The notes beneath the pieces are model-generated. The model worked only from the letters and a program-made list of their open reading frames with translations. It was not told the origin of the DNA and made no database searches. A stretch of DNA of 64,000 nucleotides, from contig NZ_PQMB01000003.1 in NCBI RefSeq assembly GCF_002918555.1, forward strand, positions 248,491 to 312,490, read 5' to 3'. A program made the translations under genes and the position numbers. Each line of letters begins with the position of its first letter. Position 1 is the first letter of the stretch. Below, piece after piece: positions 52,535 through 62,860 of this stretch. This DNA is from Citrobacter amalonaticus. GTDB taxonomy: Bacteria; Pseudomonadota; Gammaproteobacteria; Enterobacterales; Enterobacteriaceae.

Positions 52535-55415
52535 TCTTTTCACTCACCAGGGGCATAGTTTGCTGCAACGCGCTGACGTTCTGCCACACTTTCCAGCCTT
52601 CCGGGTGCACATATTCTGCTTTCCCGTTCTGGCTACCGGAAATCTGCGAAAGTATCGCCATGCCTTGCGGCTCCACCACCGCCTGATGGAAGAAATCGGC
52701 AAGTTTTTGCGGCGTCAGCAGTTTTATCTGAGCCACAATTTTATCACGTGAATCGAAGCGCATATTACCGCGATCGAAATCTTTGCTCAGCTTCGACGCT
52801 TCTTCGCCCAATGTCTGCGGTGCCTGCAGCATTTGAGCAATCATCGCCTGCTGAATTTGGGCGAATTCTTCAGGCTTCATTGCCCGTAGTCTCGCCTCCG
52901 CTGTCGGGAAGAACGCCTTATAACGCTCCCAGAGATAAGACGGCTGTTTATCACTGCTTTGCAGCAGGAAACCCATCCCCCACTGGCGACCAACGCTCAT
53001 CGGAAAGGCAAATACCGCGTAGCCCAGCTGCTCTTCAGTGCGTAACTGGTTGTAGAACCAGGGCTGAACAATTTGTCCTGACATCGCGCTGTAGGCAGAG
53101 CTGGTATATTCATCATATCCCGTTGGTACGAACACGGCGGCCAGTGCGGAATCAGTGCTGCTGCCTGCTTTCTCAAAGATGACGGACTGCTTTTTATCCA
53201 CCCGCACATCCTGGTTGCGGCACCACTCAGAGCCATTCGCGGCTAACTGTTTCTGCACATCACGCGCCATGCTCTTCGTTTGTGCTTCGCTCATGTTACC
53301 AATAACCAGAAATTCCGGACGAGCCCCTGCTTTCAAGCGGTCGCGATAGGTCATCACCTCTTGCAAAGAGACTGACGGCAGCAGCGCCCGACGCTCTTCC
53401 CGCGAGAAGTAAGGCACCTGCGAAATCATCTGTACCGGCATGATTGCCTGCTCGTAGGCCTTGCCCTTTTCCGCCGAATCCAGCATCTGAGCATACCAGG
53501 ATTTCGCCTGTTCCAGCTGCTCATCTGTCGCCGTGTAGCTGAAATACCCCTCCAGCAACGCCTGGAACAATTGAGGCAGACGCTGGGTGTAGCCGTTGGC
53601 GTTCAGCATCAGCCCGTTATTGGCATTAGTGGAAAAACCAATGCCCCCCACTGCGGCCTGATTACTGAGCTGGTCGAGCGCTATCCCCGCCAGATAATCG
53701 TTGAGGGCGAACATCACCTGATTTCTGGCGCTGTCCATGGCTTTTGGATTACGCAAAATCACGCTGACGTCCGCTCTAGGTTCGCTGGCAAAATACCGGC
53801 TCGGCGAGTAGACCACACGCAGATCCGGCTCATCAACAATCAGCTCCGGATGCGCGTATTCCTTTTCTGGTTTAATCAGCGAGAAATCATCGGGAATATA
53901 GGGGTTCAGCTCAGGTAATGACAGCGCGATGCCCTGCGCTTTTTTCTGCCAGTCAGCAAACGTCTGTTCGCTGATTTTATTCACCTGATAAGGCGCATCA
54001 ACAAAGTAGGCTGTCTTGTTATGAGGCTCTTTTGGACTGATGTACCAGATACGCGCATTTTGCGGCGTCATCATATCCAGACGATCTTTGATTGCTTTCG
54101 CGTCATAACGATCGGCAATGTTGACGGCATCCAGCGTATGCGCCACCGGCACGCGAATCATCGTATCCGCCAGCCATTCGACATAATCCATATCACGAGT
54201 GATCGACGGATAGCGGAAGTCGAGATCCAGCACGTGCGCCAACTCATCGAAATAGCGTTTATCCACACCATTTTCGCGTAACAAATTGAGATAACTGAAG
54301 ATTGCCGCAACGACTTCATCACGGTTCGCCAGACCTTTATCTGTAAGTGTCGCAGAAATGGCCAGCACACCGCTGTTACCGTTGACCACCGGATCGGAGT
54401 CAGCACGAATGCCCTCCACTAAGCCCTGCTTTTGCAGCCAGTCAGAAAGCGTGCCCGGGCTGCGGTTGCCGATAAGATAGGTTATCAGCTCGTCCGTTTT
54501 GCTACGAAACCGGGCACTGTTGTTGTCGATGCGAAATTCGACGCGCAGCACTTTACGCGGCAATGCAGGAACATAATGGATGACGATACCCTTTTGCGCA
54601 TCGGTCACCACCGGTACGGTAATTTCCGGTTTTTCAATATTCTTGTTCGGCACCCGCCCGTAAGTTTGTGCAGCAATCTTTGCCAGTTCCGGCAGCGGTT
54701 TGTTGCTGTAGATCACCGCCTTCATCAGGTTAGAGGAATAGTACTTCTCATGAAAATGCCGAAGGGCCTGTTGCACCGGATTACCCGGTTTATCGCTCAA
54801 TGTCTCAAGATTGCCGCCAGAAAAACGCGAACCGGGGTGTGCCGGATTGATGGTTTCTGCGCTCACCTGCGCCATACGCATACCGTCGCGAGTGCGCGCC
54901 ATCGTCAACTCTGCATTTACCGCATTACGCTCACGGTCAGCATATTTTTTATCCAGCAGCGGTTCCGCAATGGCATCAGCCAGGCGATCCACCGCCCCGG
55001 GCAACGCATCATTTTCAACCTCCAGGTAGAAGGCCGTGCGGTAAGGCGCAGTGCTGGCGTTGTGGCTACCGCCGTGCATTTTGAGGAATTCAGCAAGGCT
55101 GTCTGCCTGTGGATATTTTTTCGATCCCATCAGACACATATGTTCAAGATAGTGCGCCAGCCCCTGGTGCGCATCCGGATCTTCGAGTGAGCCGACGGGG
55201 ACCACCAGCGCAGAGAGTGATTTCACAGCCTGCGGATCGGATACCAGCAACACCACCATGCCATTATCCAGACGCACGGCCTGGTACTGACGGGTATCTT
55301 TGTCGCTTTTACGGATGGTTTCCGCAATGGGCTGCCAACCGGTATCTGCCTGACTTAAGGGCGCCCAAAGGGCGATAAATAACAGTAACGCTTTGAACCA
55401 GGTGCTGCGGGGCAT
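52527..55415 (-). CDS. ptrA: Protease III (pitrilysin)
   Basis: Periplasmic zinc metallopeptidase of the M16 family that degrades small peptides such as insulin fragments. It has 962 residues as in E. coli. A Sec signal (MPRSTWFKALLLFIALWAPLSQA) is followed by the inverted zinc motif HYLEHMCLMGSKKYP (HxxEH near 88-92) and the downstream Glu in the ERNAVNAELTMA segment (near 169). Three further inactive M16 domains make up the rest. It sits between recC and recB, as in other enterics, although it has no known part in recombination. Confidence 0.97.
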   Translation of the reverse strand: MPRSTWFKALLLFIALWAPLSQADTGWQPIAETIRKSDKDTRQYQAVRLDNGMVVLLVSDPQAVKSLSALVVPVGSLEDPDAHQGLAHYLEHMCLMGSKKYPQADSLAEFLKMHGGSHNASTAPYRTAFYLEVENDALPGAVDRLADAIAEPLLDKKYADRERNAVNAELTMARTRDGMRMAQVSAETINPAHPGSRFSGGNLETLSDKPGNPVQQALRHFHEKYYSSNLMKAVIYSNKPLPELAKIAAQTYGRVPNKNIEKPEITVPVVTDAQKGIVIHYVPALPRKVLRVEFRIDNNSARFRSKTDELITYLIGNRSPGTLSDWLQKQGLVEGIRADSDPVVNGNSGVLAISATLTDKGLANRDEVVAAIFSYLNLLRENGVDKRYFDELAHVLDLDFRYPSITRDMDYVEWLADTMIRVPVAHTLDAVNIADRYDAKAIKDRLDMMTPQNARIWYISPKEPHNKTAYFVDAPYQVNKISEQTFADWQKKAQGIALSLPELNPYIPDDFSLIKPEKEYAHPELIVDEPDLRVVYSPSRYFASEPRADVSVILRNPKAMDSARNQVMFALNDYLAGIALDQLSNQAAVGGIGFSTNANNGLMLNANGYTQRLPQLFQALLEGYFSYTATDEQLEQAKSWYAQMLDSAEKGKAYEQAIMPVQMISQVPYFSREERRALLPSVSLQEVMTYRDRLKAGARPEFLVIGNMSEAQTKSMARDVQKQLAANGSEWCRNQDVRVDKKQSVIFEKAGSSTDSALAAVFVPTGYDEYTSSAYSAMSGQIVQPWFYNQLRTEEQLGYAVFAFPMSVGRQWGMGFLLQSSDKQPSYLWERYKAFFPTAEARLRAMKPEEFAQIQQAMIAQMLQAPQTLGEEASKLSKDFDRGNMRFDSRDKIVAQIKLLTPQKLADFFHQAVVEPQGMAILSQISGSQNGKAEYVHPEGWKVWQNVSALQQTMPLVSEKNE

Positions 55416-55592
55416 TCACGAACCTCATCATTAACTTTCTTTACTGCTCAGATAAAACACTACGCAGGTGCATATCGGAACAGGGCAAGACTTTGAGCCA
55501 AATACGTCAGCATTTCGTATTGTAAAAATCAGTCCGTGACAGAAAGCGCATCATAGAGGAAGCGCCTCTGTTGCGCAATTTTTATACAAACA

Positions 55593-58500
55593 TCAGGACT
55601 GATTAAAGCGAAACAGCGGTAACAGGTAGCGTTGAGACTGTGAAATGATGGCCTCAAAGGTATCAGGCTCCAGCTGACGCCACAGGCGCTGATACCAGAT
55701 GTCATCCCCTTCACCACGAATAACCATGTTACCTTCGTAAGCCTGCAGAAACTTTGTGCGGGCTTTTTGTCGCGTCTCTTCATCATCTAACATGGCATCA
55801 TTTGCCACGTCATAACAGGTTTTTATCCACGCGCCGCCGCTTTCCGGTAAGACCAGAAGCGGCGATGACATGCCCTCCCGATATCCTTCAATCAGTTGCG
55901 CCAGGTAAAACTGAGCCTGTTCTGCCGTAAGCGGTGGAAAACGCCACTCGCCTTCCTTGCGCAGGAGCAATCGGCTCTCACCTTTTCCCCCGCAGGCACA
56001 ATAGACAAGGTGTTCCAGCCAAAGTTGCACGCCCTGGGAGACGCTTATCAATGAAGGGCGCCAGCGTAACAACCCCTCTTCCTGTACCTGCGGCAGCCAG
56101 CCGGTAAGCTGCACCCCATTACAGCACAGGTCTATCTCCATACTCTCTCCCGGCTGACGGCAGGCGACAATTTTATCGGCCAGCGCCTGCATCTCCTCGC
56201 GTTGTGCGTCCCAGAGGATTTCACCAAACGCCCCATACGGCAAATCGCCAGCCGCCCGGAAACGGCGAAACAGACGATCGGCATCCTCCTGTTCCACCAG
56301 CGTATTGAGCAATTGTTGATTAATTTGATAGCGGGTCAGCCCTTCAAGGGTGAACGGTTCCGTTTCCGGAATATCACTCTCTTCAGAGCGGAAATTGACC
56401 TGCAACCGCAACTGGAAAAATGCCCGTACCGGATGCGCCCAAAAACGCTGCAATGTCTCAAGCGTCAGTATCTCTGGCATGTTGAAGGGTAATGGCTGCA
56501 CAAAATCAGCGTGAGCCAGCCCGGACTGGCTTGCAGCCGGCAGCCACTCGCTGGCATAGCTTTGCTGCTCACCCGGCAGGTAGTTTTGTGCATCAAACGG
56601 CATACGGGTGTGCAGACGCGTGATATGCGCTTTGACACGTATTTCACTCTCATCGCAGGTCAGCGCTTCATCACCCGGCAGGTAGTGGCTTTGACCGATG
56701 TAGTCCAGCAACTCCTGCACCAGCACAGACGGAAACCGTTCGCTGTTGTCCTGGATAGAACGGCCAATGTAGCTGATGTAGAGCGTTTGCTGCGCAGAAA
56801 TGAGCGCTTCAAGGAACAGGTAGCGATCATCATCACGACGACTGCGATCTCCCCGCGTGGGCTTCTGGCTCATCAGGTCAAAACCAAGCGGCGCCAGTTG
56901 ACGAGGATAAACACCATCATTCATTCCCAGCAGGCAGACCACCCTGAACGGGATAGAACGCATTGGCATCAGGGTACAGATATTCACCGGCCCGGCGAGA
57001 AAACGCTGGCTGATTCTTTCCTGGTCAAGACGTTGCGCCAGCTCATCGCGTAACAGCGAAAGCGGCACCTCCTCGTCATACTCTGCCCCCAGCCCCTCGG
57101 CAATAATGGCCTGCCACTGCTGCTCAATCAGCGTCATCGCGGCTTCGGTATCGGCATCCGGCAGGAAGAAATCGTTCAGCATGTCCCGACATACGGGTAA
57201 CCATTCCTGCAGCGGACGTTCCTGGGCCAGTCCGCGCCGCCAGAGATTCAGTTGCATCAGCAATGACGCCAGATGCCCGACCAGTTCAGCAATCAACCCG
57301 CTGGATTCGTCATAAGGCAGAACGGACTGCCACTCCCCCTGCGCACTCTCCATCGCGTACCCCAACAGCATACGCGTCAGGCCAAATTGCCAGGTGTGCT
57401 GACCCGTCGCGGGGAGATCCAGCTCCCGCACGTTATCATCATCAATGCCCCAGCGAACCCCCGATTCGTTAACCCACAGACGCAGGTAACGCAGCCCTTC
57501 TTCATTGATATTAAAGCGCGCCGCCAGCACGGGAACATCCAACAGCGCCAATACATCTTCAGAAACAAAGCGGCTATCCGGTAGCGACAGCAGGCTGATG
57601 AACGCCTCCAGTACCGGATGAGACTGACGGGCGCGACGATCTGAAATAGCATAAGGTAAATAACGTTCTGCTGGCGCGCTGCCAAACACCGCCTGAATAA
57701 ATGGGCTGTAGCTATCGATGTCGGCCACCATCACGATAATGTCTCGCGGGGTCAGCGTGGGATCGGCCTCCAGCATCGCCAGAAGCCGGTCGTGGAGAAT
57801 CTCCACTTCACGCTGCGGGCTGTGGCAGACATGGAACGTCACGCTGGTATCCTGCGGATCGAGCCTGCGCTTATTGTCGCTACGGGAATATTCCTCCAGG
57901 CTGACGCCAGCCACCGCGCGGCTTTGCAGTTCCAGGATATCGGCCTGAATATTATGCAGCAGATTGTCGGGCGTCACGTCAACAAACGCATCCAGCTCCT
58001 GGCTGTTTTCCAGTTCTGAAAGCAGATAGATATAATCGCGACCCAGCTTGCCCCACGAAGCCAGCAGCGGATTGCCAACATCCTGCTCGCCGTCGCTGTT
58101 AAATAATCCTTCCGCATTCTGGCTGTCGCGAAACAGCGGCAGATGACGATCCTCAAAGCTGTGCCGCCGCTGACGCGCCAGCAGCTTAGCCAGATAAGAG
58201 GGATCTTTGATATCCCCCCAGTAGTAGCGACAGGGATTGGTAAACAGCAGATGAATCTCAATATGCTTACCCAGCGCCTGCAATGCCTGAAGATAGACGG
58301 GCGGCAACGCGGAAATACCGCAGATAAACACGCGGGAAGGCAACCCCGACGGGCAGTGGGTTGCAGACTCTAACGTCTGGATAAAGCGCTGGTAGAGATT
58401 CGCACGATGCCAGCACGGCTGCCCCAGCTCTGCGGTATATTCCACCAGCGCTTTCCATAATGGTGCCTGCCAGATCTGCGCGTCCCCTAATCCTTCCACC

Positions 58501-58961
58501 AGGCGCCCGGCTTGCCACTGCGTCAGCCATTCAGGGCGATACACCAGATACTGGTCGTAAAGATCTGCCGTACGTGAAGAGAGCTGAAACAGCTTACGCT
58601 TATCGGTATCATCCGTCAGATAGTGACGCAGGAGCGCAAATTCGTCCCGTTCCAGCAGCTGCGGCAGCAGCGTCATCAGCTTCCAGCTCATGCTCTGTTT
58701 GTTAAAAGCGCTCTCTTTTGGAATATCGGGCAATACGCGGACAAACATGTCCCAGATAAAGCTCGCAGGCAGCGGGAATTCAATATTGGCAGCAATACCA
58801 AACTTTTGCGAAAGCGTCATTTGCAACCACTGTGCCATACCGGTGCTCTGAACCAGAATCATTTCCGGCTCAAAGGGATCGTCCAGCCTTTCGCGTTCGA
58901 CGATAAATTCCATCAACGCTTCCAGCACATCCAGACGGTTAGAGTGGTAGACCCTTAACAT
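55593..58961 (-). CDS. recC: Exonuclease V (RecBCD) subunit gamma, RecC
   Basis: The Chi-recognising scaffold of RecBCD. It has 1122 residues, the E. coli length. It is built on helicase-like folds that have lost the catalytic motifs (the N-terminal VYHSNRLDVLEALMEF corresponds to the motif I region without a Walker A) and a dead nuclease domain at the C-terminus. The gene precedes ptrA-recB-recD on one strand, with a 177-bp gap before ptrA in which I see no gene. Confidence 0.97.
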   Translation of the reverse strand: MLRVYHSNRLDVLEALMEFIVERERLDDPFEPEMILVQSTGMAQWLQMTLSQKFGIAANIEFPLPASFIWDMFVRVLPDIPKESAFNKQSMSWKLMTLLPQLLERDEFALLRHYLTDDTDKRKLFQLSSRTADLYDQYLVYRPEWLTQWQAGRLVEGLGDAQIWQAPLWKALVEYTAELGQPCWHRANLYQRFIQTLESATHCPSGLPSRVFICGISALPPVYLQALQALGKHIEIHLLFTNPCRYYWGDIKDPSYLAKLLARQRRHSFEDRHLPLFRDSQNAEGLFNSDGEQDVGNPLLASWGKLGRDYIYLLSELENSQELDAFVDVTPDNLLHNIQADILELQSRAVAGVSLEEYSRSDNKRRLDPQDTSVTFHVCHSPQREVEILHDRLLAMLEADPTLTPRDIIVMVADIDSYSPFIQAVFGSAPAERYLPYAISDRRARQSHPVLEAFISLLSLPDSRFVSEDVLALLDVPVLAARFNINEEGLRYLRLWVNESGVRWGIDDDNVRELDLPATGQHTWQFGLTRMLLGYAMESAQGEWQSVLPYDESSGLIAELVGHLASLLMQLNLWRRGLAQERPLQEWLPVCRDMLNDFFLPDADTEAAMTLIEQQWQAIIAEGLGAEYDEEVPLSLLRDELAQRLDQERISQRFLAGPVNICTLMPMRSIPFRVVCLLGMNDGVYPRQLAPLGFDLMSQKPTRGDRSRRDDDRYLFLEALISAQQTLYISYIGRSIQDNSERFPSVLVQELLDYIGQSHYLPGDEALTCDESEIRVKAHITRLHTRMPFDAQNYLPGEQQSYASEWLPAASQSGLAHADFVQPLPFNMPEILTLETLQRFWAHPVRAFFQLRLQVNFRSEESDIPETEPFTLEGLTRYQINQQLLNTLVEQEDADRLFRRFRAAGDLPYGAFGEILWDAQREEMQALADKIVACRQPGESMEIDLCCNGVQLTGWLPQVQEEGLLRWRPSLISVSQGVQLWLEHLVYCACGGKGESRLLLRKEGEWRFPPLTAEQAQFYLAQLIEGYREGMSSPLLVLPESGGAWIKTCYDVANDAMLDDEETRQKARTKFLQAYEGNMVIRGEGDDIWYQRLWRQLEPDTFEAIISQSQRYLLPLFRFNQS

Positions 58962-58976
58962 AGAGACTCCTGACGA

Positions 58977-59297
58977 CTAACGTTTCGGGCAGTGCAGCTG
59001 CATCAGCTGACCTTGCCTGCCCAAAGGTGAAGAGAGTGTGACGCTGATGCTGACACATCCCGCCCGCGTTGTCTGCATTCGGTTGGCCTGCCAGTTCTCA
59101 GGTGGCGAAAACGAACGCAGTTGCGTCTGTTGCCAGGCATATCGCCAGAGCTGCTGGTACTGGTGTCTGGTGGCGAAACTGTTCATCAACACCCGTTGGT
59201 AACCCGACAACGCAGTGACGATCATAATCATCAGAACCAGCGCCAGCATCACTTCCGGCAAGCTAAAGCCGCGCTGAACATTCAGGGGATCTGACAT
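58977..59297 (-). CDS. ppdC: Prepilin-type protein PpdC
   Basis: A 106-residue pseudopilin-like protein. The start [21 protein letters not shown] puts a type IV prepilin cleavage site after the glycine, with Phe+1 and Glu+5, followed by a hydrophobic helix. It overlaps ygdB by 16 bp and is last in ppdA-ppdB-ygdB-ppdC. These minor-pilin-like genes are conserved in enterics; they resemble initiators of type IV or type II pseudopilus assembly, but their job is not settled. Confidence 0.9.
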   Translation of the reverse strand: MSDPLNVQRGFSLPEVMLALVLMIMIVTALSGYQRVLMNSFATRHQYQQLWRYAWQQTQLRSFSPPENWQANRMQTTRAGCVSISVTLSSPLGRQGQLMQLHCPKR

Positions 59298-59689
59298 CGC
59301 GTCACCTCCTTCAGCGGGCAAAAATCGCTCCAGCCATCTGGAGAAAAAACAACCTGCTCATCCACAATTTTCCCCAGTCGCCATAAAGATATTCCTGCAT
59401 AATGCGTAATAAGTAGCACCGCATTATCCGCCAGTGTGCGCAGGCATACGCTGACCCCAGGGGTTGCATACTGCCGACACTGCAGGACGGACCGCGCTTG
59501 CCAGGACTGTACCCGGCCCCATTCTGCTGCCGACTGTACAACCGCCTGGCGCTGCAAAGCCTGACTTTCCGTTGTCACACGGGCGGCGAAGCTCCGCTCC
59601 TGTTGGTTAACGCCTTGTAATAGCAGGCTACCGAGCACCAGAAGCAGCAAAACCAGCGCCAGAGAGGAGCCCCCACGTTCACGGTTCAC
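59282..59689 (-). CDS. ygdB: Minor pilin-like protein YgdB
   Basis: A 135-residue protein with an N-terminal hydrophobic helix ([21 protein letters not shown]) after a short basic lead MNRER. It looks like a PilX/GspK-like minor pilin, but the +5 Glu of most prepilins is not present. Cysteines at [16 protein letters not shown] and [11 protein letters not shown] could form disulfides in the periplasm. It overlaps ppdB and ppdC at its two ends. Confidence 0.88.
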   Translation of the reverse strand: MNRERGGSSLALVLLLLVLGSLLLQGVNQQERSFAARVTTESQALQRQAVVQSAAEWGRVQSWQARSVLQCRQYATPGVSVCLRTLADNAVLLITHYAGISLWRLGKIVDEQVVFSPDGWSDFCPLKEVTRCQIP

Positions 59690-60249
59690 AGGTTGAACCC
59701 CGTTACGCTGTAGTACGCATCAATGCTCGTTTGCGGGTCTGCTTTACTAACGCCGCGGACATACAGCGTTATTTCTGGGGCAAATCCACTGATGTTATGT
59801 TGTTCTACTTTGAATGCCTTAATCCGTACCGTTGTCGGATCTGTCATCCTGTCCCATCCCTTACCTTCACAAGATGTGGCCCCGCGCAGCGTCTCCAGCA
59901 TCTCGTCCTTGAGACGAAACCCGGTCTGGTCAGCCTCTTTCACCGGTGTGGTATCCCATTTACCGTTACTGTTACCATCCCACTGCACGATGAGACATGT
60001 CCCCTCACTGGCAATTATCAGCCCTTCGCCAACGCAGGTTCCCCGGCAGTAACCCGCCCGCTGCAGGTGCTTCGCCACCGTCCAGACACGCTGCCAGATC
60101 TCCTCTTCCAGCAAGACCTTGCGTGTGTTCTGTAAAATATCTCGCTGTAGTGCCGGTAAAAATCGTGCAGAACCCAGCAGTAAGACACTGCTTATCGCCA
60201 TCGCGATCAGCACCTCCAGGAGAGAAAAGCCACGTTCGCTTACTGGCAT
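59686..60249 (-). CDS. ppdB: Prepilin-type protein PpdB
   Basis: A 187-residue PilW-like minor pilin. [20 protein letters not shown] is a classic prepilin leader (G/FSLLE, Glu+5) followed by a hydrophobic helix. Two cysteine pairs occur (GYCRGTC near 91, and GTCLIV with TSCEGKG). Its start lies inside the end of ppdA, and its stop overlaps the ygdB start (ATGA). Confidence 0.92.
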   Translation of the reverse strand: MPVSERGFSLLEVLIAMAISSVLLLGSARFLPALQRDILQNTRKVLLEEEIWQRVWTVAKHLQRAGYCRGTCVGEGLIIASEGTCLIVQWDGNSNGKWDTTPVKEADQTGFRLKDEMLETLRGATSCEGKGWDRMTDPTTVRIKAFKVEQHNISGFAPEITLYVRGVSKADPQTSIDAYYSVTGFNL

Positions 60250-60710
60250 GCTTGCACCTCATCACGCTCGCACAGACGAATTCGTCCCCAGGCGGATACC
60301 ACCAGCCGCCACTCTCCTGCGCCGTTTTTCAGACGAATATGTCCCGCCCACGCGGTATTGCGTAGTCCGAAGAAGGCCAGCGAGGGAGTGACCTCGACAA
60401 GGTCAACATCGGCCCAAAGCGGCGTGAAAACCCACGGCGAATCTGGCGTACAGGTACTTTGCTCCGCAAGTGAACTGATAAGGCACCATGATGCCCCTTC
60501 CCTGCCAGCGGTAATGGTATGGTCACGATTGTGCCAGTTGGCGTCTTCGCGTAAATACAGCAGGTAATCTCTTGCCTGGCTGGCGGTTTGCCACAGCCGC
60601 TGCTGCTGTTGCCAGTGCTGCCAGCCATAGAGTCCTGTCGCGCTCAGCGCAGCAATTAACAGCATCGCGACCATGATTTCGATGAGCGTATAGCCCTGTT
60701 CTCTTTTCAT
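60240..60710 (-). CDS. ppdA: Prepilin-type protein PpdA
   Basis: A 156-residue GspH/FimT-like minor pilin and the first gene of the four-gene cluster. [20 protein letters not shown] has the cleavage site G/YTLIE and a hydrophobic helix. The globular part is typical of the FimT family in size. It starts 183 bp from the thyA stop, and the thyA terminator lies between, so the cluster should have its own promoter in 60711-60845. Confidence 0.92.
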   Translation of the reverse strand: MKREQGYTLIEIMVAMLLIAALSATGLYGWQHWQQQQRLWQTASQARDYLLYLREDANWHNRDHTITAGREGASWCLISSLAEQSTCTPDSPWVFTPLWADVDLVEVTPSLAFFGLRNTAWAGHIRLKNGAGEWRLVVSAWGRIRLCERDEVQACQ

Positions 60711-60845
60711 GGCGGCAGTATGACGGGGGCGAAAATAAAAACGAGGCGAGAATTTGGCTTATTCGGCGGGTCACGAGAAATAGTTATCGTATTGCAACAC
60801 GTTGCAAAATTTCAGGAATCAGCGCCGAAGAATGACGTTCTGGCG

Positions 60846-60873
60846 AAAAAAAACCGACGCACGCAGGCGTCGG
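60846..60873 (-). terminator. thyA terminator
   Basis: CCGACGC / GCGTCGG stem with a short loop, followed on the minus strand by eight T residues, 20 bp after the thyA stop. Confidence 0.92.
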
Positions 60874-60893
60874 CTATGACAGGATAACGCAGG

Positions 60894-61688
60894 TCAGATA
60901 GCAACCGGCGCTTTGATTCCCGGATGTGGGTCGTAGCCTTCAATCTCGAAATCTTCAAAACGGTAGTCGAAGATAGAGTCAGGCTTACGCTTAATCACCA
61001 GCTTCGGCAGCGCGCGCGGCTCGCGGCTTAACTGTAAATGCGTCTGTTCCATGTGATTGCTGTACAGGTGAGTATCTCCCCCTGTCCAGACAAAATCGCC
61101 CACGTCGAGGGAGCACTGCTGCGCCATCATATGCACCAACAACGCATAGCTGGCAATATTGAACGGCAGGCCGAGGAACACGTCACATGAACGCTGATAG
61201 AGCTGGCACGATAGCTTGCCGTCTGCAACGTAGAACTGGAAGAACGCGTGGCATGGCGCAAGCGCCATTTTATCCAGTTCGCCGACGTTCCACGCAGAAA
61301 CGATAATACGACGAGAATCTGGATCGTTTTTAAGCTGATTCACAACGGTGGTGATCTGGTCAATATGGCGTCCATCTGGTGCTGGCCATGAGCGCCACTG
61401 CTTGCCGTATACCGGGCCAAGATTGCCGTTCTCATCAGCCCATTCGTCCCAGATTGTCACATTGTTTTCATGCAGGTATGCCACATTAGTATCGCCCTGC
61501 AGGAACCACAAAAGTTCATGAATAATGGAGCGCAGATGGCAACGTTTGGTTGTAACCAGCGGAAATCCTTCCTGCAGGTTAAAACGCATCTGATGACCAA
61601 AAATGGAAAGCGTTCCGGTTCCGGTACGGTCGTTTTTCTGTGTGCCTTCATCCAGCACTTTTTGCATCAGTTCTAAATACTGTTTCAT
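60894..61688 (-). CDS. thyA: Thymidylate synthase
   Basis: Methylates dUMP to dTMP with methylene-tetrahydrofolate. It has 264 residues as in E. coli. The catalytic Cys is in [12 protein letters not shown] (near 146), the phosphate-binding arginines in [15 protein letters not shown] and [12 protein letters not shown], and the dUMP-binding Asn in [11 protein letters not shown] (near 177). Its start is 6 bp from the lgt stop, in the conserved lgt-thyA operon (umpA-thyA in older literature). Confidence 0.98.
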   Translation of the reverse strand: MKQYLELMQKVLDEGTQKNDRTGTGTLSIFGHQMRFNLQEGFPLVTTKRCHLRSIIHELLWFLQGDTNVAYLHENNVTIWDEWADENGNLGPVYGKQWRSWPAPDGRHIDQITTVVNQLKNDPDSRRIIVSAWNVGELDKMALAPCHAFFQFYVADGKLSCQLYQRSCDVFLGLPFNIASYALLVHMMAQQCSLDVGDFVWTGGDTHLYSNHMEQTHLQLSREPRALPKLVIKRKPDSIFDYRFEDFEIEGYDPHPGIKAPVAI

Positions 61689-61694
61689 GGTTCC

Positions 61695-62570
61695 TCAGGA
61701 AACGTGTTGCTGCGGGCGACGGCGATAAGCCCAAATCATCATAATCACACCAGCGACAATCATCGGGATAGAGAGGATCTGCCCCATGCTGATGTACTGT
61801 ACCCATGTGCCGGTAAACTGCGCATCCGGCTGGCGGAAGAATTCGACAATAATACGAAACGCGCCATAGCCTATCAGGAACAGACCTGAAACTGACCCCA
61901 TTGGACGCGGTTTGCGAATGAACAGGTTAAGAATGATAAACAGCACAATCCCTTCCAGCACCATTTCATACAGCTGGGACGGATGGCGCGGCAGCATGCC
62001 GTAGGTATCAAAGATTGACTGCCACTGCGGATGCGACGGCAGCAGAGCGATATCTTCCGCACGTGAACCAGGGAAAAGCATCGCAAACGGGGAGTTCGGA
62101 TCGACCCGCCCCCACAGTTCACCATTGATAAAGTTGCCCAGACGACCCGCGCCAAGACCAAACGGGATCAGCGGCGCAATAAAATCAGAAACCTGGAAGA
62201 AGTTACGTTTGGTACGTCTGGCGAAGATAATCATCACCAGAATCACACCGATAAGCCCGCCGTGGAAGGACATACCGCCGTCCCAGACGCGGAAAAGATA
62301 CAGCGGATTATCAAGGAACAGCGGGAAGTTATAGAACAGCACGTAACCAATACGCCCGCCGAGGAAGACCCCGAGGAAACCTGCATAGAGTAAGTTTTCA
62401 ACTTCGTTTTTGGTCCAGCCGCTTCCCGGACGGTTGGCGCGACGAGTCGCCAGCCACATCGCAAAAACAAACCCCACCAGATACATCAGGCCGTACCAGT
62501 GAAGGGCGACGGGTCCAATTGAGAAAATGACCGGATCGAATTCCGGAAAATGCAGATAGCTACTGATCAT
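61695..62570 (-). CDS. lgt: Phosphatidylglycerol-prolipoprotein diacylglyceryl transferase
   Basis: Adds diacylglycerol to the lipobox Cys of prolipoproteins, the first step of lipoprotein maturation. It is an inner-membrane enzyme of 291 residues with about seven membrane segments. Family motifs are visible: [11 protein letters not shown] (essential His near 103), [17 protein letters not shown] (signature, Arg near 143 and Asn near 146) and HPSQLYE (near 196). It makes the lipoproteins encoded nearby (MltA, YgdI) competent for sorting. The 290-bp gap upstream contains an ERIC-like repeat. Confidence 0.97.
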   Translation of the reverse strand: MISSYLHFPEFDPVIFSIGPVALHWYGLMYLVGFVFAMWLATRRANRPGSGWTKNEVENLLYAGFLGVFLGGRIGYVLFYNFPLFLDNPLYLFRVWDGGMSFHGGLIGVILVMIIFARRTKRNFFQVSDFIAPLIPFGLGAGRLGNFINGELWGRVDPNSPFAMLFPGSRAEDIALLPSHPQWQSIFDTYGMLPRHPSQLYEMVLEGIVLFIILNLFIRKPRPMGSVSGLFLIGYGAFRIIVEFFRQPDAQFTGTWVQYISMGQILSIPMIVAGVIMMIWAYRRRPQQHVS

Positions 62571-62708
62571 CTGTCACCACAAGTTCTTGTTATTTCGCTG
62601 AAATAAGACAGCCATTGATATGTGCGCCTGCCGATGACAGGTGCGCCAAAGGTGCGAATAATAGCACAAGGGGAAGACTGGCGGTGCCTGTAAGATGTAA
62701 AAGATATG

Positions 62709-62847
62709 TATACCCGTCATACTTCAGGTTGCCGGAGCGTTGGCTTTGTTACCCGGCCCATCCCTGGCCTCCCCCCTTTGGGGCCAGCGCAAGCGCTGTT
62801 CAAAACGACTACGCCGTTTTGTCCCGCAACCAACTCGAATTATTTAG
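62709..62847 (-). repeat. ERIC-like repeat between ptsP and lgt
   Basis: A 139-bp copy in reverse orientation to the one in the fuc operon and very similar to it. On the plus strand it starts ATACCCGTCATACTTCAGG and ends CAACTCGAATTATTTAG, with GGCCAGCGCAAGCGCTGTTC in the core. It ends 13 bp from the ptsP stop codon, so it is transcribed as the ptsP tail or the lgt leader. Confidence 0.85.
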
Positions 62848-62860
62848 CGTTTTTACTCTT

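Noticed and set aside
58977-60710. Type II secretion or type IV pilus operon
   Set aside because: Only four minor pilin-like genes are present, with no ATPase, secretin or major pilin; they are the ordinary ppdA-ppdB-ygdB-ppdC set.
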